Position numbers and translations under genes: made by a program. From an uncultured Oscillospiraceae bacterium (GTDB lineage Bacteria; Bacillota; Clostridia; Oscillospirales; Ruminococcaceae): a DNA stretch of 64,000 bases. The notes below the pieces were generated by a model. It was not told where the DNA came from, searched no databases, and saw only the letters and a list, made by a program, of their open reading frames with translations. The DNA lies in NCBI GenBank assembly GCA_949737515.1, contig CATJCP010000191.1, positions 1 through 64,000 of the forward strand, read 5' to 3'. Shown piece after piece: positions 8,934 through 18,892 of this stretch. Within the stretch, counting starts at the first letter, position 1. Every line of letters begins with the position of its first letter.

Positions 8934-10469
8934 ATGAAGATCGTAACAACCCAACAAATGAAGGCGATAGAGAGCGCGTCCATCGACCAGGGCCTCACCT
9001 TTCTCCAGCTCATGGAAAACGCCGGGGAAAGCGCGGCCAATATCATCCGCAAGGTGATCAAGGACCCCCAGGCCACCAAATGCCTAATCTTCTGCGGCAA
9101 GGGAAACAACGGCGGCGACGGATTTGTGGTGACCCGCCACCTGTTTAACGACGGCGTAAAGGTGGTGGCCGTGCTGACCGACGGCGTTCCCGTCACCAAC
9201 GAGGCCCAGTCCATGCTGGAGCAGCTGCTGGACCTTGGGGCCATGGTCATCGACTACGCGGGCCACGAGGACCAGGTCCGAGGCCTTGCCCAAAAAACAG
9301 ATATCATTGTGGACGCTGTTTACGGCACCGGTTATTCCGGAGAACCGGATGAGCCCCACAAGGAAATATTTCACCTGATCAACAGCTCTGTCTGCGCGGT
9401 ATTCTCCCTGGATGTTCCCAGCGGAATACGGGCGGATTCCTGTACCGACAGCCCCTATGCTGTCAGCGCCGACTTTACTATCTGCTTTGACAGTATGAAG
9501 CTGGCCCACGTTCTGGCCCCGGCCTCCAGCCGCTGCGGGCGGGTGTTCCAGGTGGAAATCGGCATCCCTCCGGAGTGCCGCAACGGAATCCTGCCGGATA
9601 CGGAAGTGCCGGAGACAGAGGAAATCTTCGCCTGCCTGCCGCCCCGCACTCCCAACTCCCACAAGGGGACTTACGGAAAATTCCTGAACATCGGCGGAAG
9701 CTTTGGGTACACCGGCGCAGCGGTGCTCTCCACCACAGCTGCTATGCGGTGCGGCGCAGGATACGTCACCCTGGCCACCCCGGACCCAGTGGGACGGGCC
9801 CTCTCCCCAACCCTCATTGAATCCACCATGATGCTGCTGGAGCCCAACGAGATGAACCAGATCTCCGCCTCCTGCATTCCGGATATCCTGGAGCGGGCCA
9901 AACGCTGCACTGCAGTTTTAGTGGGGTGCGGCTTGGGAAAATCCGACGATACCAGAGAACTGGTGGCAGCCCTGGTGCGCAACGTGGAGTGCCCGCTGAT
10001 TATCGACGCGGATGGGCTCAATGTCCTTGCCGCACAGCCGGAAATTCTGCTGGAACGCAAGGGCGACACCATTCTAACACCCCACACCGTTGAAATGTCC
10101 CGGCTGACCGGGAAACGGTTAAACGACATTTTAGCTGACCGGTATCTGACGGCAAAGTCCTTTGCCGCAGCTTATCATGTTGTGATGGTGCTGAAGGGGC
10201 CCAATACCATTATCACCGACGGTTCCAACACCTTCATCAACCCAACGGGAAATGCCGGACTGGCTAAGGCCGGGAGCGGGGACGTCCTGGCGGGGATGAT
10301 CGGGGCCTTTGCCGCACAAAAGGTCCTGCCTCTGAACGCCGCCAAGTGCGGGGTCTATCTCCACGGACTGGCGGCAGACCAGTGCGCCAAAAGGCTGTCC
10401 CAATACGGGATGCTGCCTTCTGACATTCTGTCGGATCTGTGCGAAATCTTTGTAGAGAACGGCAGGTAA
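8934..10469 (+). CDS. nnr: Bifunctional NAD(P)H-hydrate epimerase / ADP-dependent NAD(P)H-hydrate dehydratase
   Basis: Epimerase: FCGKGNNGGDGFVVTRHL; dehydratase: NIGGSFGYTGAAVLS, GKAGSGDVLAGMIGA-like AKAGSGDVLAGMIGAF; RBS GGGAGGA. Confidence 0.95.
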   Translation: MKIVTTQQMKAIESASIDQGLTFLQLMENAGESAANIIRKVIKDPQATKCLIFCGKGNNGGDGFVVTRHLFNDGVKVVAVLTDGVPVTNEAQSMLEQLLDLGAMVIDYAGHEDQVRGLAQKTDIIVDAVYGTGYSGEPDEPHKEIFHLINSSVCAVFSLDVPSGIRADSCTDSPYAVSADFTICFDSMKLAHVLAPASSRCGRVFQVEIGIPPECRNGILPDTEVPETEEIFACLPPRTPNSHKGTYGKFLNIGGSFGYTGAAVLSTTAAMRCGAGYVTLATPDPVGRALSPTLIESTMMLLEPNEMNQISASCIPDILERAKRCTAVLVGCGLGKSDDTRELVAALVRNVECPLIIDADGLNVLAAQPEILLERKGDTILTPHTVEMSRLTGKRLNDILADRYLTAKSFAAAYHVVMVLKGPNTIITDGSNTFINPTGNAGLAKAGSGDVLAGMIGAFAAQKVLPLNAAKCGVYLHGLAADQCAKRLSQYGMLPSDILSDLCEIFVENGR

Positions 10470-10518
10470 ACGCCTTATCACTGACCGGCAATCAACAACC
10501 ACGAAAGGGGCGGTACTT

Positions 10519-12507
10519 ATGGCAGAACCCTTCTACTACGGCGCGGCCTACTATCCCGAGCTCTGGGACAGCGAGACAATCCGCCAGGATATTGAGGAGA
10601 TGAAGGCCCTTGGCATCAACTGCGTCCGCATCGGCGAATTCGCGTGGCACAGGATGGAGCCCCAGCCCGGCAAAATTGACCTGCGTTTTTTCCGGAACAT
10701 CATACAGCTTTTAAAATCCAACAACATAGACACCGTTCTCTGTACCCCCACCCCCACCCCTCCCCGGTGGCTGACCTACCAGCACCCGGAAACTGCCTTT
10801 GTCAATCAAGACTCTGTCGCCTACGAGCATGGCGCGAGGCAGCACATCTGCACCAACCATCCGCTGTTCCAAATGCATGCCTTCCAGATTGTAGAGGCCA
10901 TGGCAAAGGAGCTGGGCAATCTGCCTGGAGTGATTGCCTGGCAGCTGGACAACGAATTTAAATGCCATGTAAAGGAGTGCTACTGCCCTGTCTGCAAGGG
11001 GCTGTGGCACCAGTGGCTCCGGGTAAAGTACAATACCATTGAGGCGCTGAACGAGGCCTGGGGCACAGAGATCTGGAGCCAGTATTACTCCAGCTTTGAG
11101 GAGGTCCCTCAGCCGTCAGCGACCCCCTTTCTCCACAACCCCTCCCTGGTCCTGAATTACCGCAGGTTCTCCATGGAGAAAATCAACGAGTTTGCCCACC
11201 GCCAGACGCGGATTATCCGGCAGTATTCCAGCGCCCCTGTCACCCATAACACGGGCATGAGCTTTGGGCTGGACAACGAGGCGCTGTTTAAACCCCTGGA
11301 CTTTGTTTCCTTCGACTCTTACGCGCCTGCCCACAGCTTTTTAACGCTCCAGCTCCAGTATGACCGCTGGAGGGCCTTAAAGGGCGGCAAGCGGTTTTGG
11401 CTGATGGAAACCAGCCCCTCCCACTCCGGAAATGTCCGCAGCGCCCCTTCGCCCCATCCCCAGGGATATCTGCGGTGCGAGGCAGTCGCGGCGGCGGCCT
11501 GTGGCGCCCGAGGGTTCAACTACTGGCTGTGGCGGCAGCAGCGGACAGGCTGCGAAATCCCCCATGGCTCCGTTCTGTACAGCTGGGGCGGCCGCAACGT
11601 GGGATACAATAACGCCAAGGAAGTGGGAGAGATCTTTCGAAGGCTGGAGCCTGTGCTGTCGTCCACAGAAGTAGAGCAGGCCCAGGTTGGCCTTCTTTAT
11701 TCGGACCAGGCCAGAACCTTTTTTGAAGGAGAGCCCATGGCGGACGCCTCCTATCAGGGGGAAATCCGGCGCTTATACGATGTCCTGGTGGACATGGGGA
11801 TACACCGGGACGTCATCAGCGAAGGGGCGGAGCTCAGCCGGTACAAGCTGGTAATCATCCCCTTCCTGCCAGCCGTGGAGGACAGCTTCCTCCAGAAGCT
11901 GTACCGCTTTGCCGAACAGGGGGGAACGGTGGTAATCGGCCCCATGGCCGGATACCGCACCCCGGAGCACACGGTGCACACCAACCATGCCCTGGGGCGG
12001 CTGGAAGCCTTCTGCGGCGTCCGCGTGGCCCATTTCTACCGCGCCGATGATACCGACGGGATGATGAAGGGCTATGGGGTAGAATGCCGCCCGCTGCACT
12101 GGGCCGCCCCCTGCGAGCCTTTGGCGGAATCAGAGGAACTCGCCTCCTATCAGACCACCCTCCACCCCCAGGCCAGCGCGGCGGTCCGGCACAAGGCCGG
12201 ACAGGGGTATGTGTACACCTTGGCGGCCATGCCAGACTGTGAGGAAGGAGGCCGCTTCCTGAGGGAATTCCTTGGAGACGCGGCAAAACAGGCAGGGGTG
12301 AACCTGCGGTTTTGCACCAAGCTTTCGGTGCTCTCCGTCCCCCGTGTGGACGAAAAGGGAAACCGGTACCTAGTCCTGGTCAACATTGACGGAAAAGGGG
12401 ATACCGTTTCCCTGGACGGGAACTGGACCGACGCCTTTACCGGAGAACCCGCGCCAAAGAAAATCCTTCTTCCGCCCTATCAATACGCTGTGCTCCGGCA
12501 TAAATAA
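10519..12507 (+). CDS. Beta-galactosidase, glycoside hydrolase family 42
   Basis: YYGAAYYPELWDSETIRQDIEEMKALGINCVRIGEFAWHRMEP; WQLDNEF; LMETSPSHS; A4 beta-galactosidase-type trimerisation-like region. Confidence 0.93.
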   Translation: MAEPFYYGAAYYPELWDSETIRQDIEEMKALGINCVRIGEFAWHRMEPQPGKIDLRFFRNIIQLLKSNNIDTVLCTPTPTPPRWLTYQHPETAFVNQDSVAYEHGARQHICTNHPLFQMHAFQIVEAMAKELGNLPGVIAWQLDNEFKCHVKECYCPVCKGLWHQWLRVKYNTIEALNEAWGTEIWSQYYSSFEEVPQPSATPFLHNPSLVLNYRRFSMEKINEFAHRQTRIIRQYSSAPVTHNTGMSFGLDNEALFKPLDFVSFDSYAPAHSFLTLQLQYDRWRALKGGKRFWLMETSPSHSGNVRSAPSPHPQGYLRCEAVAAAACGARGFNYWLWRQQRTGCEIPHGSVLYSWGGRNVGYNNAKEVGEIFRRLEPVLSSTEVEQAQVGLLYSDQARTFFEGEPMADASYQGEIRRLYDVLVDMGIHRDVISEGAELSRYKLVIIPFLPAVEDSFLQKLYRFAEQGGTVVIGPMAGYRTPEHTVHTNHALGRLEAFCGVRVAHFYRADDTDGMMKGYGVECRPLHWAAPCEPLAESEELASYQTTLHPQASAAVRHKAGQGYVYTLAAMPDCEEGGRFLREFLGDAAKQAGVNLRFCTKLSVLSVPRVDEKGNRYLVLVNIDGKGDTVSLDGNWTDAFTGEPAPKKILLPPYQYAVLRHK

Positions 12508-12523
12508 ACCCGCTGATATCAAA

Positions 12524-12551
12524 ATTGGGCCGCCCAGGAGGGCGGCCCAAT
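12524..12551. terminator. Convergent terminator hairpin
   Basis: ATTGGGCCGCCC-AGGA-GGGCGGCCCAAT approx. between convergent genes. Confidence 0.75.
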
Positions 12552-12566
12552 CCGTTTTGCCGAAAC

Positions 12567-13739
12567 TTAAAGGGTATTGTACTCAAACTGCCCGTCAATC
12601 ATTGTGGCCTGGCAGCGGGTAAAGTTGGAGAAGGGATGGCCGTCGAAAACAGCGATATCCGCATCCTTGCCAACCTCCAGGGAACCGATGCGGTCATCCA
12701 GCTTCAGAAGCCGTGCGGGACGGATGGTGACAGCTTCAAAGGCGGTTTTTTCGGAAAGCCCTCTGGCCATGCAGATGCCCACAAAAACGGGAAGCCATCT
12801 TGTGCCGGAGGAGGTGTCCTGGGTCAGGCAGAAGTTGATTCCGGCCTGTTCCATCACTGCGGGGGTATCCTGGCGGCAGCCCCAGATTTCCATCTTCATG
12901 GGGTCCATCAGCAGGGGGCCTACCACGCAGGTCACGTTTTTCTCCTTGAGCACCTTCAGAATCTTATAGCCCTCGGTGCCGTGCTCAATGGTGTAATCCA
13001 GATGGAACTCCTCCGCCACGCGGATGGCGGTGGTGATGTCGTCCGCCCGGTGGCAGTGGATGCGCACCCGCATCTCGCCCCGAACCACGGGAACCAGGGC
13101 TTCCAGCTTAAAGTTGGGCTGAGGGGCCTTGGAGGGGTCGGCTTCCGCCTCCTTCAGCTTGTCTGAGTAAACCTTGGCGTTGAACAACGTCTCGCGCAGG
13201 ATGGCCGCCACACCCATACGGGTCTGGGGGAACACCTTTTTGTTGCCGCCATAGCAGTTCTTGGGGTTTTCGCCCAAGGCCATTTTCATCTGGGCGGAGC
13301 CGGGGATCACAATGTCAAACAGGGATTCGCCCTTTTTGCACTTAAAGCTGACGCCCGTACCGCCGATCACGTTGGCGGAGCCTGGACCGGTATAACAGGT
13401 GGTAAAGCCAGCCTCCCGGGCTGCGGCAATGGCGATATCATAGGGGTTGATGGAGTCAACCGCCCGGAGATGGGCTGTGATCGGGTCGGTGATCTCGTTG
13501 CCGTCGCCGACATTGGGGCGGGGAGTGGGCTCGCTGAAGGTGGAAATATGGGTGTGGCAGTCGATCAAGCCGGGGGTCACCCATTTCCCTGTCACGTCTA
13601 CCACCTGCGCCTCCGCCGGGATGGACACCTGGCCGGCCTCGCCTACCGCCTTGATCTTCCCGTTCTCCACAAGGACAACGCCGTTTTCAATCGTACCGTT
13701 GGTCACGGTCACTACCTTTCCGCCTTTTAATGCAATCAT
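12567..13739 (-). CDS. Amidohydrolase family protein (imidazolonepropionase-like metal-dependent hydrolase)
   Basis: GKWVTPGLIDCHTHIS; EHGTEGYKI; LTQDTSSGTRWLPVFVGICMARGLSEKTAFEAVTIRPARLLKLDDRIGSLEVGKDADIAVFDGHPF. Confidence 0.9.
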   Translation of the reverse strand: MIALKGGKVVTVTNGTIENGVVLVENGKIKAVGEAGQVSIPAEAQVVDVTGKWVTPGLIDCHTHISTFSEPTPRPNVGDGNEITDPITAHLRAVDSINPYDIAIAAAREAGFTTCYTGPGSANVIGGTGVSFKCKKGESLFDIVIPGSAQMKMALGENPKNCYGGNKKVFPQTRMGVAAILRETLFNAKVYSDKLKEAEADPSKAPQPNFKLEALVPVVRGEMRVRIHCHRADDITTAIRVAEEFHLDYTIEHGTEGYKILKVLKEKNVTCVVGPLLMDPMKMEIWGCRQDTPAVMEQAGINFCLTQDTSSGTRWLPVFVGICMARGLSEKTAFEAVTIRPARLLKLDDRIGSLEVGKDADIAVFDGHPFSNFTRCQATMIDGQFEYNTL

Positions 13740-13841
13740 CGGTATCATCTCCTGATTCTGTCGTTTTTGGCGCTTTAAAGCACCTGCAGTTTTTATTTTA
13801 CTTCTTTTCCGCTGAAAACACAACAGTTTTTCCCACACCTG

Positions 13842-15314
13842 TCATGCGTCTCCCAGGGCCTTCTCAATCGCCTCAATCAAAATGCGCATGGCCTTGATCC
13901 TGGCATACCGCTTATCTTTGGACTCGATGATATACCAGGGAGCTGCCGCTGTGCTGGTTTTCTGCAGCATATCGTTTACAGCGATTTCGTACTGGGGCCA
14001 TTTTTCCCGGTTCCGCCAGTCCTCGTCAGTGATCTTCCACCTTTTTTCCGGGGTGTTCTGCCGGTTCTGGAACCGCTCCAGCTGGGTGTCGGAGTCAATG
14101 TGGATCCAATATTTTACGACCACCGCTCCCCAGTCCATCAGCTCCTGTTCAAACTCATTGATCTCCGTATACGCCCTTTTCCACTGCTCCTCAGTGCAGA
14201 AGCCTTCAATGCGCTCCACCATAACCCGGCCGTACCAGGTCCGGTCAAAGATGGCCACGTGTCCATCCTTGGGGAGCCTCTTCCAGAACCTCCACAGATA
14301 CTGATGGCGCAGTTCCTCCGGCGTCGGGCTGGCGATGGGCAGCACTTCAAAGCCCCTGGCGTCCAGGGCGTTGGCGATGCGGCGGATGTTCCCTCCTTTT
14401 CCTGCGGCGTCCCATCCCTCATAGGCGATGACCACCGGGATCCGCTTGCGGTAAATGCGGTTGTGGAGCTCTTTCAGCCGCTTCTGGCATTCCTTGAGCT
14501 GCCGGCGGTACTCCTTTTCCTCTATGGAGGGGGAGAGATCGACGGAGGAGATGGGCGGAGCGGGCAGCAGGGAGAACACACCTCCAGGATGGCCGGAGGC
14601 GGGCTTTTTCTGTATGGCCCCGTCGATAGCCTCGCTGAGAATGTGGGTGACCACAGGGAGGGCCTCTTTGGTGTCGGAGGCGTCAATGAGGTGCCAGGGA
14701 TGGTAAGGGGACTGGGTGGCTTCCAGAATTTCATCGTAGACCGCCTCGCACTCCTTGTAATGCTCGTTCTGCCACCGGTCGAACTCGGATACCCTCCAAA
14801 CAGTGTCCTTATTGGCCAGCAAGCGGTCAATCCGGCGCTTCTGCTCCTTGCGGGGAATGTTCAGGAAAAAGCGAACCACCAGATACCCATCGTCGCAGAG
14901 CTGGCGCTCAAATCTGCGGATGCTGTCCAGGCGCTTCTGGAACTGGGCTTTGTCCAGCCTGCCGCTGACCCGGTCCCGCATGGTCTGCTCCACCCAGCCG
15001 GAATCCAGGAATTCCAGCTTCCCGTATTCGGGGATGTGGGTAAAGTAGCGCCACAGCCAGGGGCGGCGGCTTTCGGTCTCGGTGGGGTTGTCAAAGGAAA
15101 TGACGTTGTAAAAGCGGGGATCCAGGTCGCGGATGAGCTTGCTGATGAGGCTTCCCTTCCCCGCCGCGCTCCATCCCTCGATGAGGACAATCACAGGGAG
15201 CTTGCTCTCCCGTACAGAAAGCTGCTGGGAGGAAAGCCGTTCCAGGGCTTGGGCGGTAAGCTGCTTGCGGAGGGCTTTGTCGGTGCCGGGGATTGGTTCC
15301 ATCTGATATAACAT
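13842..15314 (-). CDS. pap: Polyphosphate:AMP phosphotransferase (two-domain PPK2)
   Basis: Two PPK2 modules: VLIEGWSAAGKGSLISKLIRDLDPRFYN and VIAYEGWDAAGKGGNIRRIANALDARGFEV...FDRTWYGRVMVERIEGF. Confidence 0.93.
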   Translation of the reverse strand: MLYQMEPIPGTDKALRKQLTAQALERLSSQQLSVRESKLPVIVLIEGWSAAGKGSLISKLIRDLDPRFYNVISFDNPTETESRRPWLWRYFTHIPEYGKLEFLDSGWVEQTMRDRVSGRLDKAQFQKRLDSIRRFERQLCDDGYLVVRFFLNIPRKEQKRRIDRLLANKDTVWRVSEFDRWQNEHYKECEAVYDEILEATQSPYHPWHLIDASDTKEALPVVTHILSEAIDGAIQKKPASGHPGGVFSLLPAPPISSVDLSPSIEEKEYRRQLKECQKRLKELHNRIYRKRIPVVIAYEGWDAAGKGGNIRRIANALDARGFEVLPIASPTPEELRHQYLWRFWKRLPKDGHVAIFDRTWYGRVMVERIEGFCTEEQWKRAYTEINEFEQELMDWGAVVVKYWIHIDSDTQLERFQNRQNTPEKRWKITDEDWRNREKWPQYEIAVNDMLQKTSTAAAPWYIIESKDKRYARIKAMRILIEAIEKALGDA

Positions 15315-15506
15315 AAGGACACTCCTTTCTCAAATCCGGCAATTGATATGTCCTTATTTTACCACAAAGTTTCCAAAATTTCATTCTTTTTTATGCAGTA
15401 TTTCAAAAGATTTTAAATTTCATTCTTTACAGTTATTCTGTTCGATTCTAGGACAAATCGTCCAATATGTCAATAGAATGTCCTGCTTCGATGTATCATA
15501 ATTCCG

Positions 15507-15731
15507 GTGATAAAAATGGAGCTACGAATCCGCGACCTGCGGGAAGACGCTGACCTGACACAACGGCAAATCGCCGAATATTTGTTGTGCGACCAATCCC
15601 TGTATTCAAAATATGAGCGGGGAGAACGCGCCCTGCCCCTGGAATGCGCGGTAAAGCTGGCACAGTTTTACGGAACAAGCGTTGATTATCTGGTTGGGCT
15701 GACAAAGGATTCAACGCCATATCCAAAGTGA
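15507..15731 (+). CDS. XRE-family helix-turn-helix regulator
   Basis: LRIRDLREDADLTQRQIAEYLLCDQSLYSKYERGERALPLECAVKLAQFYGTSVDYLVGLT. Confidence 0.85.
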   Translation: MIKMELRIRDLREDADLTQRQIAEYLLCDQSLYSKYERGERALPLECAVKLAQFYGTSVDYLVGLTKDSTPYPK

Positions 15732-15835
15732 ATATAATCCGGACCGGCGGGAGAGCTATCAGAATCAGAAAAAGAGGGAGTGGTGTATATCATTTCCTCT
15801 TTTTGTATAAATATAAAATTTTATCGGATTTTTTG

Positions 15836-15864
15836 TTTACAAACTGCCAACTTTCTGTTATGAT
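15836..15864 (+). promoter_or_regulatory. Promoter of the lysine-riboswitch transcript
   Basis: TTTACA-17-TATGAT immediately upstream of the aptamer. Confidence 0.65.
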
Positions 15865-15874
15865 AGTATACAAG

Positions 15875-16034
15875 TTAGTAGAGGCGCAAAGGGAAATAGT
15901 ACCCGCCGGAGGAGACATCCCGGGAAGGCGGTGAAAGGGAACTTTGCCGAAGCGGCCGGCAGGTATGGCGGTCAGCTGGGACTTGTGGGAATACCGCAAG
16001 GACTCCTGTGCAAACACACAGAGGAGCTATTGAT
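15875..16034 (+). ncRNA. Lysine riboswitch (L box) aptamer
   Basis: AGAGGCGCAAAGGGAAATAGTA ... GGTGAAAGGGAACTTTGCCGAAG ... CAGCTGGGACTTGTGGGAATACCGCAAGGACTCCTGTG ... with P1 GTTAGTAG/CTATTGAT. Confidence 0.88.
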
Positions 16035-16061
16035 TGCAACCTCCATAACCTGATGGAAACT

Positions 16062-16101
16062 AAGGGCTTGCATCATCAATAGATGCAAGCCCTTTTCTAT
16101 T
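16062..16101 (+). terminator. Riboswitch expression-platform terminator
   Basis: AAGGGCTTGCATC-ATCAATA-GATGCAAGCCCTT + TTCTATTT. Confidence 0.9.
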
Positions 16102-16178
16102 TGGAAGGCCATGGAATCAGGGCGGCTTGTGTGCCTGCGAACTAAAAAATGCGGAAAACGCAGAAAGAGGAGTTTTTT

Positions 16179-17606
16179 ATGTCCACCCAAAGCGGCTCTC
16201 CGGGAAACCCGGAAAAGAAGAAATTCAAATTAAAGTTTCCCCATCCAGTTGTACTCATGTTTGTCCTGGTTCTCATCCTGTCTGTTCTGAGCTGGATTAT
16301 TCCCGCTGGACAGTACGAAATGGTGCTGGATCCCAACAGCAACCGCATGGTCGTTGACCCCAACAGTTACACGATTGTGGAGAAAAATCCCATCACCCCC
16401 TTTAAGTTCCTCATGTCCTTCCCGGAGGGCATGGTAGCTGCCGCCGAGATTACCTTTTTCATTATGATGACCGGCGCGGCCTTTAACGTCATCACCTCGA
16501 CCGGGGCCATCAACGCCGGTATCGCCCGGCTGGCTTCCGCAGCCCGCAACATGGAATACTTTATGATCCCCCTTGTGGTGCTGGTATTCTCCATCGGCGG
16601 CGCAACCTTTGGCATGGCGGAGGAAAACATCGTGTTCGTCCCTATCGGCATTGCCCTTGCCACGGCCCTGGGGTTTGACGCCATGGTCGGTACGGCCATT
16701 GTTGTCATGGGCGCGGCTGTGGGCTTCTGCGCCGGATTTATGAACCCCTTTACCATCGGCGTCGCCCAGTCCATCGCGGAGCTGCCCATGTTCTCCGGCC
16801 TGCTGTACAGAGGCATTATCTGGGCCGTACTGTGGATCATCACCTCTGCGTTTATCATCCTTTACGCCAAAAAGGTAAAGGCAGACCCTACTAAGAGCAT
16901 TCTTTACGGCGACAATGTGGAAAGAGACCATGTAGACCTTGCCAACATTCCCCCCATGACCCTTCGCCAGAAGCTGGTGCTGCTCACCGTGGCTGCGGGA
17001 CTTGTTCTCTTGGTGCTGGGCGTTGTGCTGTGGGGCTGGTATATCATCGAAATCGCGGCCCTGTTCCTGGGAATGGGAATTCTTTCTGGAATTATTGCCG
17101 GTTACAATCCCACCGAGATCTGCAACCGCCTGTTGGCCGGCGTCACTGAGATTGCCACTGGCGCCATTATGTGCGGCATTGCCCGGGCCATCCTCTTTGT
17201 CATGGAGGAGAGCATGATCAAGGACACCATCATCCACGCCTTGGCGGAATCCATCTCCTTCCTGCCCAAATCCATTGCAGTCCTGGGGATGTACGCAGTA
17301 CAGCTGATCGTCAATTTCCTGATTCCCTCCGGCTCCGGACAGGCTGCCGCCACCATGCCCATTATGACCCCCATTTCCGATGTTCTGGGCATCAACCGTC
17401 AGGTTGCGGTCCTCTGCTTCCAGTTTGGCGACGGGTTTACCAACAACATCCTGCCGGTGTCCGGCACCCTGATGGCCGTCCTCTCTGTGGCGAAGATCTC
17501 CTATGAGAAGTGGTGCAAATTTGTTGGAAAGCTGGTCCTCCTCTGGATTGGGGCGGGAGCTATATTTGTACTGATCGCCAACGCAATCAACTACGGTCCG
17601 TTCTAA
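16179..17606 (+). CDS. YfcC-family membrane transporter, lysine-riboswitch regulated
   Basis: FPHPVVLMFVLVLILSVLSWIIPAGQYEM, GGATFGMAEENIVFVPIGIALATALGFD, NFLIPSGSGQAAATMPIMTPISDVLGINRQVAVLCFQFGDGFTN; RBS GAGGAG before ATG 16179. Confidence 0.88.
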   Translation: MSTQSGSPGNPEKKKFKLKFPHPVVLMFVLVLILSVLSWIIPAGQYEMVLDPNSNRMVVDPNSYTIVEKNPITPFKFLMSFPEGMVAAAEITFFIMMTGAAFNVITSTGAINAGIARLASAARNMEYFMIPLVVLVFSIGGATFGMAEENIVFVPIGIALATALGFDAMVGTAIVVMGAAVGFCAGFMNPFTIGVAQSIAELPMFSGLLYRGIIWAVLWIITSAFIILYAKKVKADPTKSILYGDNVERDHVDLANIPPMTLRQKLVLLTVAAGLVLLVLGVVLWGWYIIEIAALFLGMGILSGIIAGYNPTEICNRLLAGVTEIATGAIMCGIARAILFVMEESMIKDTIIHALAESISFLPKSIAVLGMYAVQLIVNFLIPSGSGQAAATMPIMTPISDVLGINRQVAVLCFQFGDGFTNNILPVSGTLMAVLSVAKISYEKWCKFVGKLVLLWIGAGAIFVLIANAINYGPF

Positions 17607-17704
17607 ATTTCGTTCACCACAAGCAATATGATATGGACAGCCTTTCCGTTTTGGAAGGGCTGTTTCATCAGAGAGAATCTATAAAAGGAGCTGTATTCAT
17701 TATC

Positions 17705-18886
17705 ATGTCTGAAATCTTTACTTTAATTCAAAAAAATGCTGAAAACCTTGCCCCGGAACTGTCGGCGGTGAGCCGCGCCCTTTATGACCATCCCGAACTG
17801 GGCAAAGAGGAGGTTTTCGCTTCCGCCCAGCACTGTGCTCTTCTTGAAAAATATGGGTTTGCCGTTGAAAAGGGGATTATGGGAATCGACACTGCCTTTA
17901 AAGCGGTGAAAAAGTCTGTCAAGCCCGGCCCCACCATCGCCTTCCTGGCGGAATATGACGCGCTGCCGGATATTGGCCACGGCTGCGGCCACAACATCCT
18001 GGGGGCCGTCAGCGTCGGGGCCGGCATTGTGGCCGCCAAGATACTAGAGGATGTGGGCGGCGCCATTGAAGTATACGGCACCCCCGCCGAGGAAACCGAC
18101 GGGAGCAAGGCGGCCCTGGCAGACGGCGGGGCCTTTGACAATGTAGACGCGGCCATGATGACCCATCCCAGCGACGCCTACTATAGAAGCGGCTCCACCC
18201 TGGGCATTGTGCCGCTGCGGTTTGAATTTTTCGGGCGGACAGCCCATGCCGCCGCCTGCCCGGAGGAGGGGATCAACGCCCTTCACGCCTGCATCTCCCT
18301 GTTTAATAACATCAGCGCCCTGCGGGAGCACTTCCAGTCTGACGCAAGGGTCCACGGCGTTATCAAAGAAGGAGGAAAGGCGGCCAACGTCGTCCCCGAT
18401 TACACCATGGCGGAATTCTATGTCCGGGCGGAGAAAAAGAGCTATCTGGAAAAGCTGGTGGGACAGATAAAGTCCTGTGCGGAAGCTGCCGCCATGTCCA
18501 ACGGGGCCACGGTGAAGATCACCAACTTTGAGGCCTGCTATGACAATCTGATCACCAACCAGGCCCTTTCGGACCTGTTTACAGAGAATCTCCTCCAGAC
18601 CGGCGTGCCGGAGGTGGAAGGGGCCCGTCCCTCCAAGGGTTCATCGGACGCAGGGAATGTCAGCCAGAAGTGCCCCATGATCCATCCCCATTTCTCCATC
18701 AGCGACCACGGTAAGGTCCCGGGGCACACCAGGGATTTTGCCGCCTGCACCATCACCGATTACGCCAATGAGCAGATGATCCTGAACGTCCGCGCCTTTG
18801 CCATGACGGCATACCAGCTTGTGACCCAGCCGGAGCTGCTGGAAAAAATCAAGGCCGAGTTTAAAGCGGCCATGTCCGAGAAATAA
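17705..18886 (+). CDS. M20-family metallo-amidohydrolase (aminobenzoyl-glutamate utilisation / N-acyl-amino-acid hydrolase-like)
   Basis: FLAEYDALPDIGHGCGHNILG, GTPAEETDGSKAALADGGAFDNVDAAMMTHP, FFGRTAHAAACPEEGINAL; RBS AAAGGAG. Confidence 0.9.
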   Translation: MSEIFTLIQKNAENLAPELSAVSRALYDHPELGKEEVFASAQHCALLEKYGFAVEKGIMGIDTAFKAVKKSVKPGPTIAFLAEYDALPDIGHGCGHNILGAVSVGAGIVAAKILEDVGGAIEVYGTPAEETDGSKAALADGGAFDNVDAAMMTHPSDAYYRSGSTLGIVPLRFEFFGRTAHAAACPEEGINALHACISLFNNISALREHFQSDARVHGVIKEGGKAANVVPDYTMAEFYVRAEKKSYLEKLVGQIKSCAEAAAMSNGATVKITNFEACYDNLITNQALSDLFTENLLQTGVPEVEGARPSKGSSDAGNVSQKCPMIHPHFSISDHGKVPGHTRDFAACTITDYANEQMILNVRAFAMTAYQLVTQPELLEKIKAEFKAAMSEK

Positions 18887-18892
18887 CCCGAA

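Noticed and set aside
14100-15311. 403-aa ORF on + strand (MDPIFYDHRSPVHQLL...)
   Set aside because: Fully antisense to the well-supported PPK2 gene; composition looks like a codon-bias shadow ORF in high-GC DNA
16230-17237. 335-aa ORF on - strand
   Set aside because: Antisense to YfcC; His/Gln/Asp-rich low-complexity translation, no RBS
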